From the NCBI RefSeq assembly GCF_019973375.1, contig NZ_BPTV01000001.1:1488001-1552000 (forward strand): a DNA stretch of 64,000 nt, read 5' to 3'. Positions within the stretch are counted from its first letter, which is position 1. Each line of letters opens with the position of its first letter. The DNA is from Prevotella lacticifex. GTDB lineage: Bacteria > Bacteroidota > Bacteroidia > Bacteroidales > Bacteroidaceae. Shown piece after piece: positions 21,703-30,465 of this stretch. The position numbers were made by a program, and so were the translations under genes. The notes beneath the pieces are model-generated. The model saw only the letters and a list, made by a program, of their open reading frames with translations. It was not told the DNA's origin and did not search any database.

Positions 21703-22437
21703 GTGGAGATAAAGAAATCAAATAAGGCAAACATTGACAACAAGAGACCGACGGGTTTCCTGTTAGGACTCATCGTGGCCCTGTCGGTGGCCTTTACCGT
21801 TGTGGAGATGAATTTCGGCATGCCCGACAAGGAGGATGTCGACGACCATCTGCTCGACGATTTGATGAAGAATATTGATCAGGCACCGGCTGCCGACAAG
21901 GTGGAAAAGGAACGGACGGTGAAAATCCCGAAGAAGGTGGATTTCGATGCCGTACCAAAGAAAACACCGCCTACCGTGGCCCCTAATCCTACCCTCGATA
22001 AGGTCGTAGTCAGTGATAATCAGCAGTTTGAGCATCCCAACGACGACAGGCCCATTGACGAGAAGAAGAAACCGGAGGTGAAAATCGACCCTCCCGTCGA
22101 CCCTATTCCGCTTGAGCAACTCAATCAGGGCGAGCGGACAGTATCGGATACTCCCGTACCACCGGGGGGATGGGCTGACTTCGCAATGTGGGTGGACAAG
22201 AACCTGCAATATCCTCAGGCCGCACGCCAACGTAACATTGAGGGTAATGTTCTCGTGGGATTCAATGTCAATCCCGATGGTTCGGTGAGCAATATTCATG
22301 TCGTGGGAAAAGCCGACGGAATACTATCGGGTGAGGTCATGCGGCTGATGAAGACCATGGGAAAGTGGAAACCGGGCATCGAGAACGATGTGCCGTGTAA
22401 GACGTATGTAGAATTGCCATTCCTATTCAAACTATAA
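21703..22437 (+). CDS. TonB-like energy transducer
   Basis: This 244-residue periplasmic-spanning protein passes proton-motive energy to outer-membrane receptors. The start is GTG (MEIKKSNKANIDNKRPTGF), matching the conserved opening of Bacteroidetes TonB proteins. One membrane helix (FLLGLIVALSVAFTVVEM) is followed by a Pro/Lys-rich periplasmic linker and a C-terminal TonB domain from about residue 165 (DKNLQYPQAARQRNIEGNVL, then GFNVNPDGSVSNIHVV). It is divergent from porQ and 4 bp ahead of the polyprenyl synthetase gene. The TolQ/ExbD operon nearby could be its partner motor. Confidence 0.88.
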   Translation: MEIKKSNKANIDNKRPTGFLLGLIVALSVAFTVVEMNFGMPDKEDVDDHLLDDLMKNIDQAPAADKVEKERTVKIPKKVDFDAVPKKTPPTVAPNPTLDKVVVSDNQQFEHPNDDRPIDEKKKPEVKIDPPVDPIPLEQLNQGERTVSDTPVPPGGWADFAMWVDKNLQYPQAARQRNIEGNVLVGFNVNPDGSVSNIHVVGKADGILSGEVMRLMKTMGKWKPGIENDVPCKTYVELPFLFKL

Positions 22438-22441
22438 TATT

Positions 22442-23416
22442 ATGTTCACAGCTTCTGATATTCTTGAAAAGATTAACGACTATCTTGCCAATATCCCTTA
22501 CGACAGGAAACCGGCGAGTCTGTATGAACCTATTAAATATGTATTGTCGTTGGGCGGAAAGCGCATCCGTCCGACGCTGATGCTTCTTGCATATAATCTT
22601 TTCAAGGACGATGTCGACAGTATTCTGCCGGCGGCGTGCGCTCTTGAGACATACCATAACTATACGCTTCTGCACGACGACCTTATGGATAACGCCCCTC
22701 TGCGAAGGGGACATGCCACGGTACATGAGAAGTGGAATCCTAATGTGGCCATTCTCTCGGGCGATTCAATGTTAGTATTATCGTATGATAGGATGATGCA
22801 ATGCCGTCCCGACAAACTGAAACCAGTATTGGAACTCTTCACCGAAACGGCCCTGCAGATTGGTGAGGGACAGCAATATGACATGGAATTCGAAACGCGC
22901 TCCGATGTCACTGAGGATGAATATTTAGAGATGATAAGGCTGAAGACAAGCGTTCTCCTCGCTTGTGCCGCCAAGATAGGTGCCATTCTCGCTGATGCTC
23001 CTGATGAGGATGCCGACAATCTTTACCGGTTTGCTGAGCAAGTGGGACTGGCTTTTCAGCTTCAGGACGACTATCTCGATGTTTATGGCGACTCGAAGGT
23101 TTTCGGCAAAGCCATCGGAGGCGACATCCTCTCGAACAAGAAGACGTACATGCTCATCAACGCTTTCAACCTCGCCAATGAGGAACAGAAGAAGGATCTG
23201 TGGCATTGGATAACAGCCGAGAATCCCGTTCCGGAGGAGAAGATTGCCGCTGTCACAGAGCTATATACCAAGATCGGGGTGGACAAACTGGCCGAGAAGA
23301 AGATCAACTTCTACTTTGAGCAAAGCCGGAAATTCCTTGAGGCTGTTAAGGTTAGGGCCGACAAGAAGCATGAACTGGAGACTTACACCGAGAATATGAT
23401 GCACAGGAGAAAGTAG
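22442..23416 (+). CDS. Polyprenyl diphosphate synthetase
   Basis: This 324-residue enzyme of the trans-prenyltransferase family extends allylic diphosphates with isopentenyl diphosphate. Both Asp-rich motifs are present: DDLMD at 79-83 with the following RRG, and DDYLD at 209-213 in FQLQDDYLDVYGD. GGKRIRP at residues 38-44 binds the substrate diphosphate. Chain length (farnesyl, geranylgeranyl or longer) cannot be told from these motifs alone. It is closely packed between tonB and tatD, with gaps of 4 and 1 bp. Confidence 0.9.
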   Translation: MFTASDILEKINDYLANIPYDRKPASLYEPIKYVLSLGGKRIRPTLMLLAYNLFKDDVDSILPAACALETYHNYTLLHDDLMDNAPLRRGHATVHEKWNPNVAILSGDSMLVLSYDRMMQCRPDKLKPVLELFTETALQIGEGQQYDMEFETRSDVTEDEYLEMIRLKTSVLLACAAKIGAILADAPDEDADNLYRFAEQVGLAFQLQDDYLDVYGDSKVFGKAIGGDILSNKKTYMLINAFNLANEEQKKDLWHWITAENPVPEEKIAAVTELYTKIGVDKLAEKKINFYFEQSRKFLEAVKVRADKKHELETYTENMMHRRK

Positions 23417-23417
23417 G

Positions 23418-24197
23418 ATGGAAAATATCGTAGACACTCACGCTCATCTTGACGGCGAGGAATTCGTCTCCGACATTGATGAAGTCATCGAAAGGGCTAA
23501 GAGCCAGGGAATTGGAAAGATTTTCATTCCGGCTATCAACGCCAAAAGCCTCGATAGTGTGCCGGCTCTGTGTCGGCGGTATCCTGGCTATCTCTACCCG
23601 ATGATGGGATTGCAGCCGGAAGAAGTCGATGATGATTATCTCGATGTTCTTGCTAAGATGCATGCAGAACTGGTGTCCGACAGTAGCTATATTGCTGTTG
23701 GTGAGGTCGGTTTGGACTTCTATTGGACTCGAGAACATGAGAGGCAACAGCTCGATGCGTTCGAGAGGCAGATGGAATGGTCGATGGAAACACGGCTGCC
23801 GCTGATGATTCATTGTAGGAAAGCGCAGAACGAGCTGCTCAGCATGATGAAACCGTATAAGGATGAGCTGCCTGGTGGAGTGTTCCATTGTTTCACCGGA
23901 AATCAGAAAGAGGCTGAACGGTATCTCGAATACGACAATTTCGTTCTCGGCATTGGCGGTGTCCTTACGTTCAAAAGTTCGCACCTGCGGGAGGATCTAC
24001 CGGCGTGTGTGCCATTAGACCGGATAGTGCTCGAGACCGATTGTCCTTATATGGCACCCGTTCCGCATCGCGGACAGCGCAACGAGAGCAGTTTCGTCGT
24101 TGAGGTCCTAAAGCAGCTTGCAGAGAGTTATGGGGTGGGGGTGGACGATGTTGCCCATCAGACTAACCTCAACGTAAAACGCGTCTTTGGCGTATGA
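23418..24197 (+). CDS. tatD: TatD-family metal-dependent deoxyribonuclease
   Basis: This 259-residue TIM-barrel hydrolase has metal ligands visible as THAHLD near residue 7, the Glu in VGEVGLDFYW near residue 95, the His in MIHCRKA, the His in VFHCFTG, and the Asp in LETDCPYMAP. TatD proteins act as DNA or RNA 3'-exonucleases in DNA repair and quality control. It follows the prenyl synthetase gene by 1 bp, so translation is coupled, although the two functions are unrelated. Confidence 0.92.
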   Translation: MENIVDTHAHLDGEEFVSDIDEVIERAKSQGIGKIFIPAINAKSLDSVPALCRRYPGYLYPMMGLQPEEVDDDYLDVLAKMHAELVSDSSYIAVGEVGLDFYWTREHERQQLDAFERQMEWSMETRLPLMIHCRKAQNELLSMMKPYKDELPGGVFHCFTGNQKEAERYLEYDNFVLGIGGVLTFKSSHLREDLPACVPLDRIVLETDCPYMAPVPHRGQRNESSFVVEVLKQLAESYGVGVDDVAHQTNLNVKRVFGV

Positions 24198-24360
24198 ATT
24201 CTTGGCTGAACGTGAAATTAATATAGAAAATACCGTCCTTAAGAGAGGTTTAATGCTAAAGAACTTTAAAATAATTCGGAAAATCCACTTTTGTGAGATT
24301 AATTCAATAATTTTGCAGTCCGAAATCAATGATATGACAATTGCTCGGTGAACACCGAAT

Positions 24361-24448
24361 GGAAAGATGCTCGAGTGGTTGAAGAGGCACGCCTGGAAAG
24401 CGTGTAAACGCCTAAAGCGTTTCACGGGTTCGAATCCCGTTCTTTCCG
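24361..24448 (+). tRNA. tRNA-Ser (anticodon GGA)
   Basis: This 88-base gene has acceptor arms GGAAAGA and TCTTTCC, anticodon arm CACGCCT GGA AAGCGTG, a long variable arm typical of serine tRNA (AACGCCTAAAGCGTTT), and T-arm CGGGTTCGAATCCCG. No CCA is encoded. It stands alone between tatD and the tolQ operon. Confidence 0.96.
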
Positions 24449-24542
24449 CTGATTAAAGAATGTTTGAAAGTGAATTTCCAGAATATGACGGAAGTTCACT
24501 TTTGTTTTGAAGATGAATTTAAACTGTATGGAAAAGGCAGTT

Positions 24543-25520
24543 ATGAAAAAATTTGTTGTGTCCCTGACATTGGCGGCGTTGGTACTGATGCCGGTGTCGG
24601 CAGTCGAAAAACCAACATCACAATCGAATGTTCAAGAGGTTCAGATGCAGCAGCCTAAAGCCAAACCTGAGGACAAGGCGACGGAAGAGGCTGACAAAGC
24701 GGCTTCGGATGCTGAGGAGAAAGCTGACAAAGCGGCTGAGGCTCAAGGCAGTGATGACGATGCGACCGACACTATGTCGGAAGATATGCTTCAGAATGCA
24801 GCTCAGGATGGTGCTACAGATGAGGATAAGCCAGTGGCAAATCCTGGAGAACAGGAGAATGTAGGGGTTTACAAATCGATTAAAACGAAGTTTATTGAGG
24901 GTAACGCGGGCTTTATGTCGCTCGTAGCCCTTGCCCTGGTCATCGGTCTCGCTTTCTGTATTGAACGGATAATATATCTCAGCCTGTCGGAAATTAATGC
25001 TAAGAAGTTCATGGAAAAGCTCGATGCTAAGATTTCATCCAAGGATATTGAGGGGGCAAAGGAACTGTGCCGCAATACACGCGGCCCTGTTGCTTCGATT
25101 TGTTTACAGGGATTGATTCGTATACACGAGACTCTCGACAATATAGAGAGGTCGGTGGTTAGCTATGGCTCGGTACAGTCGGCAAACCTGGAGAAGGGCT
25201 GTTCCTGGATAACGCTGTTCATAGCTATGGCTCCTTCGCTCGGCTTCTTGGGCACGGTGATTGGTATGGTTATGGCTTTCGACCAGATACAGGCTGCTGG
25301 CGACATCAGTCCTACTATCGTGGCTGCTGGTATGAAGGTGGCTCTTATAACTACTATCTTTGGTATTATAGTAGCCCTTATCCTCCAGATTTTCTATAAT
25401 TACATCCTGTCGAAGATTGAGCATATCACGGCCCAGATGGAAGAAAGCGCAATAACGCTGCTCGATTCTGTCGCAAAGTATAAGTTGACAGTAAAGGATT
25501 CTGATGATGAGAATGCATGA
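24543..25520 (+). CDS. TolQ/ExbB/MotA-family proton channel protein with N-terminal extension
   Basis: This 325-residue protein starts at ATG 24543, preceded by GGAAAAGG. It opens with a signal-like segment (MKKFVVSLTLAALVLMPVSA), then an about 90-residue low-complexity stretch rich in Asp, Ala, Lys and Glu, and then the channel domain with three membrane helices (MSLVALALVIGLAFCIERII, APSLGFLGTVIGMVMAF, ALITTIFGIIVALILQIFY). GLLGTV-like GFLGTVIGM is the family signature lining the proton path. The low-complexity periplasmic-type extension is typical of Bacteroidetes members. It leads an operon with a membrane protein and two ExbD proteins. Confidence 0.88.
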   Translation: MKKFVVSLTLAALVLMPVSAVEKPTSQSNVQEVQMQQPKAKPEDKATEEADKAASDAEEKADKAAEAQGSDDDATDTMSEDMLQNAAQDGATDEDKPVANPGEQENVGVYKSIKTKFIEGNAGFMSLVALALVIGLAFCIERIIYLSLSEINAKKFMEKLDAKISSKDIEGAKELCRNTRGPVASICLQGLIRIHETLDNIERSVVSYGSVQSANLEKGCSWITLFIAMAPSLGFLGTVIGMVMAFDQIQAAGDISPTIVAAGMKVALITTIFGIIVALILQIFYNYILSKIEHITAQMEESAITLLDSVAKYKLTVKDSDDENA

Positions 25521-26019
25521 AAACTTTCATTTGTGGTCGACGGAGAGAATATCTCAGACGGTGCTGTATATCATTGTGGGAATAGCAGTGGTAGTTTTCG
25601 CACTGTTTTTTCTCGTAGGCTACAATATGCCTTCGGTCGAGGAACCGAGCTTTAATGCTCCTTTGCTTACCGACGCACTATTGATTTTGATGATTGCCCT
25701 CCTCGTCGTTGCGGCTATAATAGGTTTTTTAGCAGTGATAGCCGGACTCCGCAAACGCGATTCAAGCGATAAAAATGTCAATGGTGTGCCTGCGGCGAAG
25801 ATATCAATGATTACGTTCGGATTCACGTTCGCCATGCTTTTGCTGACATTCGTGTTCGGTTCCACTGATTCAATGACGATAAACGGGCACCAGTTCAGTG
25901 ATGTCGTATCGCTGAAACTAACTGATATGTTCGTCCAAACCTCAATAGTCATGATTGTAGTGGCTGTGGCGGCTGTCATCTTTGGATACACTCGTTATAT
26001 CAGAAGGAATAATAAATAA
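25504..26019 (+). CDS. Membrane protein of the TolQ-ExbD operon
   Basis: This 171-residue protein has four hydrophobic segments (about 18-40, 52-75, 94-115, 142-162). It overlaps the TolQ-like gene by 17 bp and ends 15 bp before the first exbD. A protein of this kind between the ExbB- and ExbD-type genes is a recurrent Bacteroidetes arrangement. I know no assigned role; an accessory subunit of the motor is the obvious guess. Confidence 0.68.
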   Translation: MMRMHENFHLWSTERISQTVLYIIVGIAVVVFALFFLVGYNMPSVEEPSFNAPLLTDALLILMIALLVVAAIIGFLAVIAGLRKRDSSDKNVNGVPAAKISMITFGFTFAMLLLTFVFGSTDSMTINGHQFSDVVSLKLTDMFVQTSIVMIVVAVAAVIFGYTRYIRRNNK

Positions 26020-26034
26020 AATATAGGAGGAATA

Positions 26035-26574
26035 ATGATGTTCGGATCAATGTTTAGGCGGAAGTTCGAATATAAGGTGCCGGGGCTCAATACAACTTCG
26101 ACAGCTGATATTTCTTTTATGCTTCTGATTTTCTTTCTCGTTACAACATCAATGGATGCAGACAAGGGCATAACTCGGGAGTTGCCGCCTATAGATAAAA
26201 AATCGGAGAATACGCCGACTAATGTGGCTAACGATAAGACTCTCCGTCTGCGCATCGACGATGCCGGCAGACTATTCTGCAATGGTCATCCTATGGAGAT
26301 AACGGCGTTGAAGGACAGTGCTGAACATGTGATTGAGAGGGGAGGAAAGGAGCATGTTATCCAACTGAAAACTGAAAGGAATGCTTCCTACGATTCATAT
26401 TTCCACGTTCAGAACGAACTTGTGGCTGCATATAACTCCATTCGCAACGAAAAGGCAGTGCAGGCTTATGGAGAGTCCTATGAGCAACTGAGTGAGGCTC
26501 AGAAAGAAACAATAATAAAGGCAGTGCCGCAACGTATTTCGGAAACATATATAGAAGTAGACAATCAGCAATGA
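26035..26574 (+). CDS. ExbD/TolR-family protein 1
   Basis: This 179-residue protein has a strong ribosome site (AGGAGG before ATGATG; either ATG could serve). Its short cytoplasmic start, KVPGLNTTSTADISFMLLIFFLVTTS, is the ExbD hallmark: an Asp in the single membrane helix that takes part in proton flow. A periplasmic domain of about 140 residues follows. It overlaps the second exbD gene by 4 bp. Confidence 0.88.
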   Translation: MMFGSMFRRKFEYKVPGLNTTSTADISFMLLIFFLVTTSMDADKGITRELPPIDKKSENTPTNVANDKTLRLRIDDAGRLFCNGHPMEITALKDSAEHVIERGGKEHVIQLKTERNASYDSYFHVQNELVAAYNSIRNEKAVQAYGESYEQLSEAQKETIIKAVPQRISETYIEVDNQQ

Positions 26575-27026
26575 GTATGTATCGTCATCATAGTCATAAG
26601 GTCCCGGGATTGAATACAAGCTCTCTTCCTGACTTGATATTTTCAGTCCTCTTCTTCTTTATGATAGTCACACACATGCGCAAGGCTAATGTGTTGGTAA
26701 AGTATAAGGTGCCGGCTGGCACTGAGTTAACCAAGCTTACACATCGCTCTGCTACTACATATATATATGTCGGTAAGCCGATGGATCCGAGCGAAGGAAG
26801 TGAATCGGTAGTGCAGTTGAACGATAAACTTGTGAATGTAAAGGATATTGAGGGCTACATGAAGCATGTCCGTAAGAGTGCATCAGATGAAGACAAGGAT
26901 AATCTTGAGGCTTCGATAAAGGCAGATCGGCAAACAAAAATGGGTATAATTACTGACATAAAACAAGCTTTGCGCAACGCAAATATACTAAAAATTAATT
27001 ATTCAGCGACCTCAGAGCACAAGTAA
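26571..27026 (+). CDS. ExbD/TolR-family protein 2
   Basis: This 151-residue second ExbD-type protein has the helix KVPGLNTSSLPDLIFSVLFFFMIVTH carrying the conserved Asp, followed by a periplasmic domain. It is clearly paralogous to the gene before it (both begin their helix with KVPGLNT-S). The pair may form a heteromeric plug in the ExbB-type pentamer. Last gene of the operon. Confidence 0.87.
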   Translation: MSMYRHHSHKVPGLNTSSLPDLIFSVLFFFMIVTHMRKANVLVKYKVPAGTELTKLTHRSATTYIYVGKPMDPSEGSESVVQLNDKLVNVKDIEGYMKHVRKSASDEDKDNLEASIKADRQTKMGIITDIKQALRNANILKINYSATSEHK

Positions 27027-27079
27027 AACATTAAAAAATAATCTTTTTCTTTCAGATTACAATAAAATTTCAGAATTTT

Positions 27080-27111
27080 CTTGTTAATTCGGAATGTTTA
27101 TTGTAATTTTG
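27080..27111 (+). promoter_or_regulatory. Promoter of the Lrp/AsnC gene
   Basis: TTG at 27081-27083, 20 bp, then TAATTTTG at 27104-27111, 22 bp before the start codon. It fits the Bacteroidetes -33/-7 consensus. Confidence 0.65.
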
Positions 27112-27133
27112 CACAAAAACTAAATCATTTCAA

Positions 27134-27619
27134 ATGTCACATAGAAGTTTAGACAAATTAGACAAGAAGATTCTTCATCTCATTTCAGAGGATGCAAGAA
27201 TACCTTTCTTAGAGGTAGCAAGAGCTTGCAACGTCAGTGGCGCTGCAATTCATCAACGTATTCAGAAGCTCACAAATCTGGGTATACTGAAGGGGTCACA
27301 GTTTGTTATTGACCCTGAGAAGATAGGCTATGAAACATGTGCCTACGTGGGTCTTTATCTCAAGAACCCTGAAGATTTCGACGATGTTGTAGAGGCATTG
27401 AAGAAGATTCCGGAAGTCGTTGAGGCTCATTACACCACTGGCGGCTATGACTTGTTTATCAAGATTTACGCCATTAATAACCATCATCTTCTTAATATCA
27501 TTCATGACAAGCTTCAGCCTCTGGGCTTAAGCCGTAGTGAAACGATTATTTCGTTCAATGCAGTCATCGATCGACCTCTGCCGATTATTGATTCTGCACT
27601 CGACGAAAAGGAAGATTAA
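27134..27619 (+). CDS. Lrp/AsnC-family transcription regulator
   Basis: This 161-residue protein has an N-terminal helix-turn-helix (DKKILHLISEDARIPFLEVA, CNVSGAAIHQRIQKL) and a C-terminal RAM ligand-binding domain with the GGYDLFIKI core near residue 99. Family members sense amino acids and assemble as octamers on DNA. It has its own promoter and a strong terminator, so it forms a single-gene unit. Which regulon it controls is not visible. Confidence 0.9.
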   Translation: MSHRSLDKLDKKILHLISEDARIPFLEVARACNVSGAAIHQRIQKLTNLGILKGSQFVIDPEKIGYETCAYVGLYLKNPEDFDDVVEALKKIPEVVEAHYTTGGYDLFIKIYAINNHHLLNIIHDKLQPLGLSRSETIISFNAVIDRPLPIIDSALDEKED

Positions 27620-27744
27620 TTGACATAATATCGTCGTCTCCAGATTCTCAACAGTGTTGATCTGAAGAATAATGGAGACAATGTTGTTTGTCGATGTGAT
27701 AATATTCTATAAAGGAAACTTATAGTTATCTAACCGCCTAATAC

Positions 27745-27799
27745 AAATAATCCCTTATTCATTGTGCTACAATGCAATGTATAAGGGATTATTTATTTT
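27745..27799 (+). terminator. Strong terminator after the Lrp/AsnC gene
   Basis: AAATAATCCCTTAT (27745-27758) and ATAAGGGATTATTT (27781-27794) form a perfect 14 bp stem, with an inner CATTG/CAATG stem in the loop, ended by a T-rich run. Because of A and T runs on both sides it may also stop the leftward folA operon. Confidence 0.85.
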
Positions 27800-27883
27800 T
27801 AGCGAATGTCAGTTTTATATATGCGCCTTGACGTTTTGAAGTGTATAAGTGGCTGACTTCTTGCTGGTTAACCAATTTTTGGC

Positions 27884-28372
27884 TTACTCCCCGTTACGTT
27901 CGTAATCGACGAAAGTGTACTTGCGGTGAGTCTTTTGAGTCTCATGGCTTTCCTTATTTACGACCTTCCATCCTTTTGAATAGTCGGGGAAGAAAGCGTC
28001 AGCCTCTTCTGGGACCGACTCAATCTCAGTCATGAACAGTCGGTCGGCCTTTGGCAACGATTCCTTGTAGAGGCTTTCACCGCCAATGACGAATACATCT
28101 GTCTCTCCGTTGCAACTATCTAATGCCTTGTCGAGCGACGAATATACCTCACATCCGGGCAATGCAGTGACGCTGTTGCTAAGGACTATGTTTCGGCGTC
28201 CCTCCAAGGGGCCTCCCGGTAAAGACTCAAACGTGCGTCGTCCCATTATAACGGTATGATTAAGAGTCAGTTGCCGGAATCTTGCCATGTCGGCTTTGAT
28301 GTGATAAAGCAGTCTGTTCTTATATCCGATGGCATTGTTGCTTGCCACGGCTGCAATTATATTTAATCTCAT
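27884..28372 (-). CDS. folA: Dihydrofolate reductase
   Basis: This 162-residue enzyme reduces dihydrofolate to tetrahydrofolate with NADPH. Family marks: IAAVASNNAIGYKNRLLYH at the start (substrate pocket), the MGRRTFESLP box with cofactor-binding residues, and FVIGGESLYKE. It is the last gene of the leftward topB operon, 33 bp after thyA, which makes functional sense because thymidylate synthase produces the dihydrofolate that this enzyme recycles. Confidence 0.94.
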   Translation of the reverse strand: MRLNIIAAVASNNAIGYKNRLLYHIKADMARFRQLTLNHTVIMGRRTFESLPGGPLEGRRNIVLSNSVTALPGCEVYSSLDKALDSCNGETDVFVIGGESLYKESLPKADRLFMTEIESVPEEADAFFPDYSKGWKVVNKESHETQKTHRKYTFVDYERNGE

Positions 28373-28405
28373 AAGAATAAGTAATTACCTGTTAACCAAT
28401 AGAAA

Positions 28406-29200
28406 TTACACACTCACAGCCCCTGCAATGTGCGGCCAGGGGTGGTAGTCGACAAGCTTGAAGTCCTCGTACTTGAAGTCAAGGATATTTTTCACGTCGT
28501 GGTTTATTATCATTTTGGGCAACTTACGGGGCTTTCTGCTCAGTTGCAGCCTGGCCTGCTCTATGTGGTTGAGATACAGATGCGTGTCACCAGTTGTATG
28601 TATGAACTCTCCAGGTTCGAGTCCTGTCACCTGCGCCATCATCATTGTCAGTAGGGCATACTCAGCAATGTTGAACGGAACACCAAGGAAAGAATCGGCC
28701 GAACGCTGATAAAGTTGTAAGGATAATTTTCCGTTTGCCACATAGAATTGGAACAGACAATGGCATGGCGATAACGCCATGTTTGGCAAGTCGGCTACAT
28801 TCCATGCGTTGACGACGATTCGGCGTGACTCCGGATGGTTCTTTATCAAGTCCACCGCATTCTGTATTTGGTCAATGGTTCCGCCCTTATAATCCTTCCA
28901 GGCGCGCCATTGCTGTCCGTAGATGGGACCGAGCTCACCATTTTCATCGGCCCATTCGTCCCATATACTTACCCCATGGTCGTTGAGGTACTTGATATTT
29001 GTGTCACCGCGAAGAAACCACAGCAATTCGTAGATTATCGATTTTAGATGCAATTTCTTCGTTGTCAGGAGCGGGAATCCATCCTGAAGGTTGAAGCGCA
29101 TCTGATATCCGAAAACGCTGATTGTTCCCGTTCCGGTTCTGTCGTCCTTTTTTACTCCATCAGTAAGAATGTGATCGAGAAGTTGTAAGTATTGTTTCAT
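28406..29200 (-). CDS. thyA: Thymidylate synthase
   Basis: This 264-residue enzyme converts dUMP to dTMP using methylene-tetrahydrofolate. The catalytic cysteine lies in [12 protein letters not shown]; the dUMP-binding arginines in [14 protein letters not shown] and [20 protein letters not shown] are present. The length matches the E. coli enzyme. I start at ATG 29200 ([12 protein letters not shown]), 4 bp inside the upstream methyltransferase gene; ten residues of open frame before it do not resemble the family. Confidence 0.96.
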   Translation of the reverse strand: MKQYLQLLDHILTDGVKKDDRTGTGTISVFGYQMRFNLQDGFPLLTTKKLHLKSIIYELLWFLRGDTNIKYLNDHGVSIWDEWADENGELGPIYGQQWRAWKDYKGGTIDQIQNAVDLIKNHPESRRIVVNAWNVADLPNMALSPCHCLFQFYVANGKLSLQLYQRSADSFLGVPFNIAEYALLTMMMAQVTGLEPGEFIHTTGDTHLYLNHIEQARLQLSRKPRKLPKMIINHDVKNILDFKYEDFKLVDYHPWPHIAGAVSV

Positions 29201-30465
29201 TTTTTCACATGTGTAGTTTTTATCCTCCATTCCTGCGGATAGAGGTTGTTAGCTCTGTTGCCGAGATTGTTGGCGAAACCTAATCCGAGTCCTTTATATT
29301 TGATTGTAACAATTCCCCTTGGCGTTTCGGATGGCAGTACAATAGCTTCCCGGCGCAGGTAATTTATTGCCGTATTGTAATCGACCTCAACGCTCGGATA
29401 GTTGTTAGCCTCTTGGTCGGCTGATAAGGCCAATGATATGTCGGGAATTGTCTTTTTGCCTTTTATCGTCGGACTGTTGATGCCGTGGGAAAGTATGTGC
29501 AATATCTGTTCTGGCTTTCTTTTCCGCTGCACTGTCTGCGCAGAGTCGTCATTTTTTCTTAGTACAGCAATGAACAGTCCTTCACCTGTTGTTCTTCCTG
29601 GAATGAACCTATAAACAGGCAACGAGCCTTTCAGTGCACTGGTGATATTCCACTTTTCGTCAATATTCTTGATTGTAATTGGCTCTGCGCCTAAGTTATC
29701 GACAATCCATTGTACGTTGTCCTCATCCTCCTTAGCGTTGAAAGTGCATGTCGAATATATCAGAATTCCGCCAGGTTTAAGGCAAGGCCATATGTCCTCG
29801 ACTATGGATCGCTGCAGACGCCAGCACGCCTCAACATTGTCGGGCGACCATTCGTTTATCGCGTTTGGGTCTTTTCTGAACATCCCTTCTCCGGAGCATG
29901 GTACGTCAGTGAGAATGACATCGAAATTGATTCCGGCCTTACTGTAATCCTTTGCGTAGTTGTTTGTTACCACAATATCGGGATGTCCGAATTTAATAAC
30001 GTTCTCTGCAAGGATATTAGCCCTTGTTCTGTTGGGCTCATTAGAATACAGAATGCTGCCTTCGGGCAGAGCTGTCCGGGCGCATATCGTCTTTCCTCCG
30101 GGTGCCGCGCATAAGTCAAGCATCGTTACGGGCGACGTAATCAGCTGTCGGATAATGAAATCGACGAACATTGACGATGCTTCCTGCACATAGTAGGCAC
30201 CGGCATGAAACAGCGGATCGAGTGTGAACGAAGGCCGTTCGCTAAGGTAGTATCCGTCCTTTGCCCACGGCACTGGTTTCATGCTGATACATTTCTCCGC
30301 GTCGCCGTAGCCCTTGAATAAATCGGCCGACGGCTTAAACGGGTTAAGACGAATGCTCACCGGTGGCTCGCTGCCAAGCCCTCTGAGCAGGGTATCGTAC
30401 AACTCCTCACCCATGAGAGCCTTTGTCGTTTCTTCAAATTCTTTTGGCAACTGCATCATTATCAT
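29197..30465 (-). CDS. RsmB/RsmF-type RNA cytosine-C5 methyltransferase
   Basis: This 422-residue SAM-dependent enzyme modifies rRNA (or tRNA) cytosines. Motifs: [14 protein letters not shown] (SAM loop), [19 protein letters not shown] with the catalytic TDVPCSG, and [16 protein letters not shown] with the second catalytic TC. A C-terminal RNA-binding part of about 110 residues follows, as in RsmF. The gene begins within the stop of the OmpA-family gene (TAATG) and overlaps thyA by 4 bp. Confidence 0.9.
   Translation of the reverse strand: MIMMQLPKEFEETTKALMGEELYDTLLRGLGSEPPVSIRLNPFKPSADLFKGYGDAEKCISMKPVPWAKDGYYLSERPSFTLDPLFHAGAYYVQEASSMFVDFIIRQLITSPVTMLDLCAAPGGKTICARTALPEGSILYSNEPNRTRANILAENVIKFGHPDIVVTNNYAKDYSKAGINFDVILTDVPCSGEGMFRKDPNAINEWSPDNVEACWRLQRSIVEDIWPCLKPGGILIYSTCTFNAKEDEDNVQWIVDNLGAEPITIKNIDEKWNITSALKGSLPVYRFIPGRTTGEGLFIAVLRKNDDSAQTVQRKRKPEQILHILSHGINSPTIKGKKTIPDISLALSADQEANNYPSVEVDYNTAINYLRREAIVLPSETPRGIVTIKYKGLGLGFANNLGNRANNLYPQEWRIKTTHVKK

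Noticed and set aside
24361..24448. tRNA-Ser as attachment site of the phage element
   Set aside because: It lies 4 kb beyond the integrase with porQ, tonB and other core genes in between, so the element boundary must be before it.
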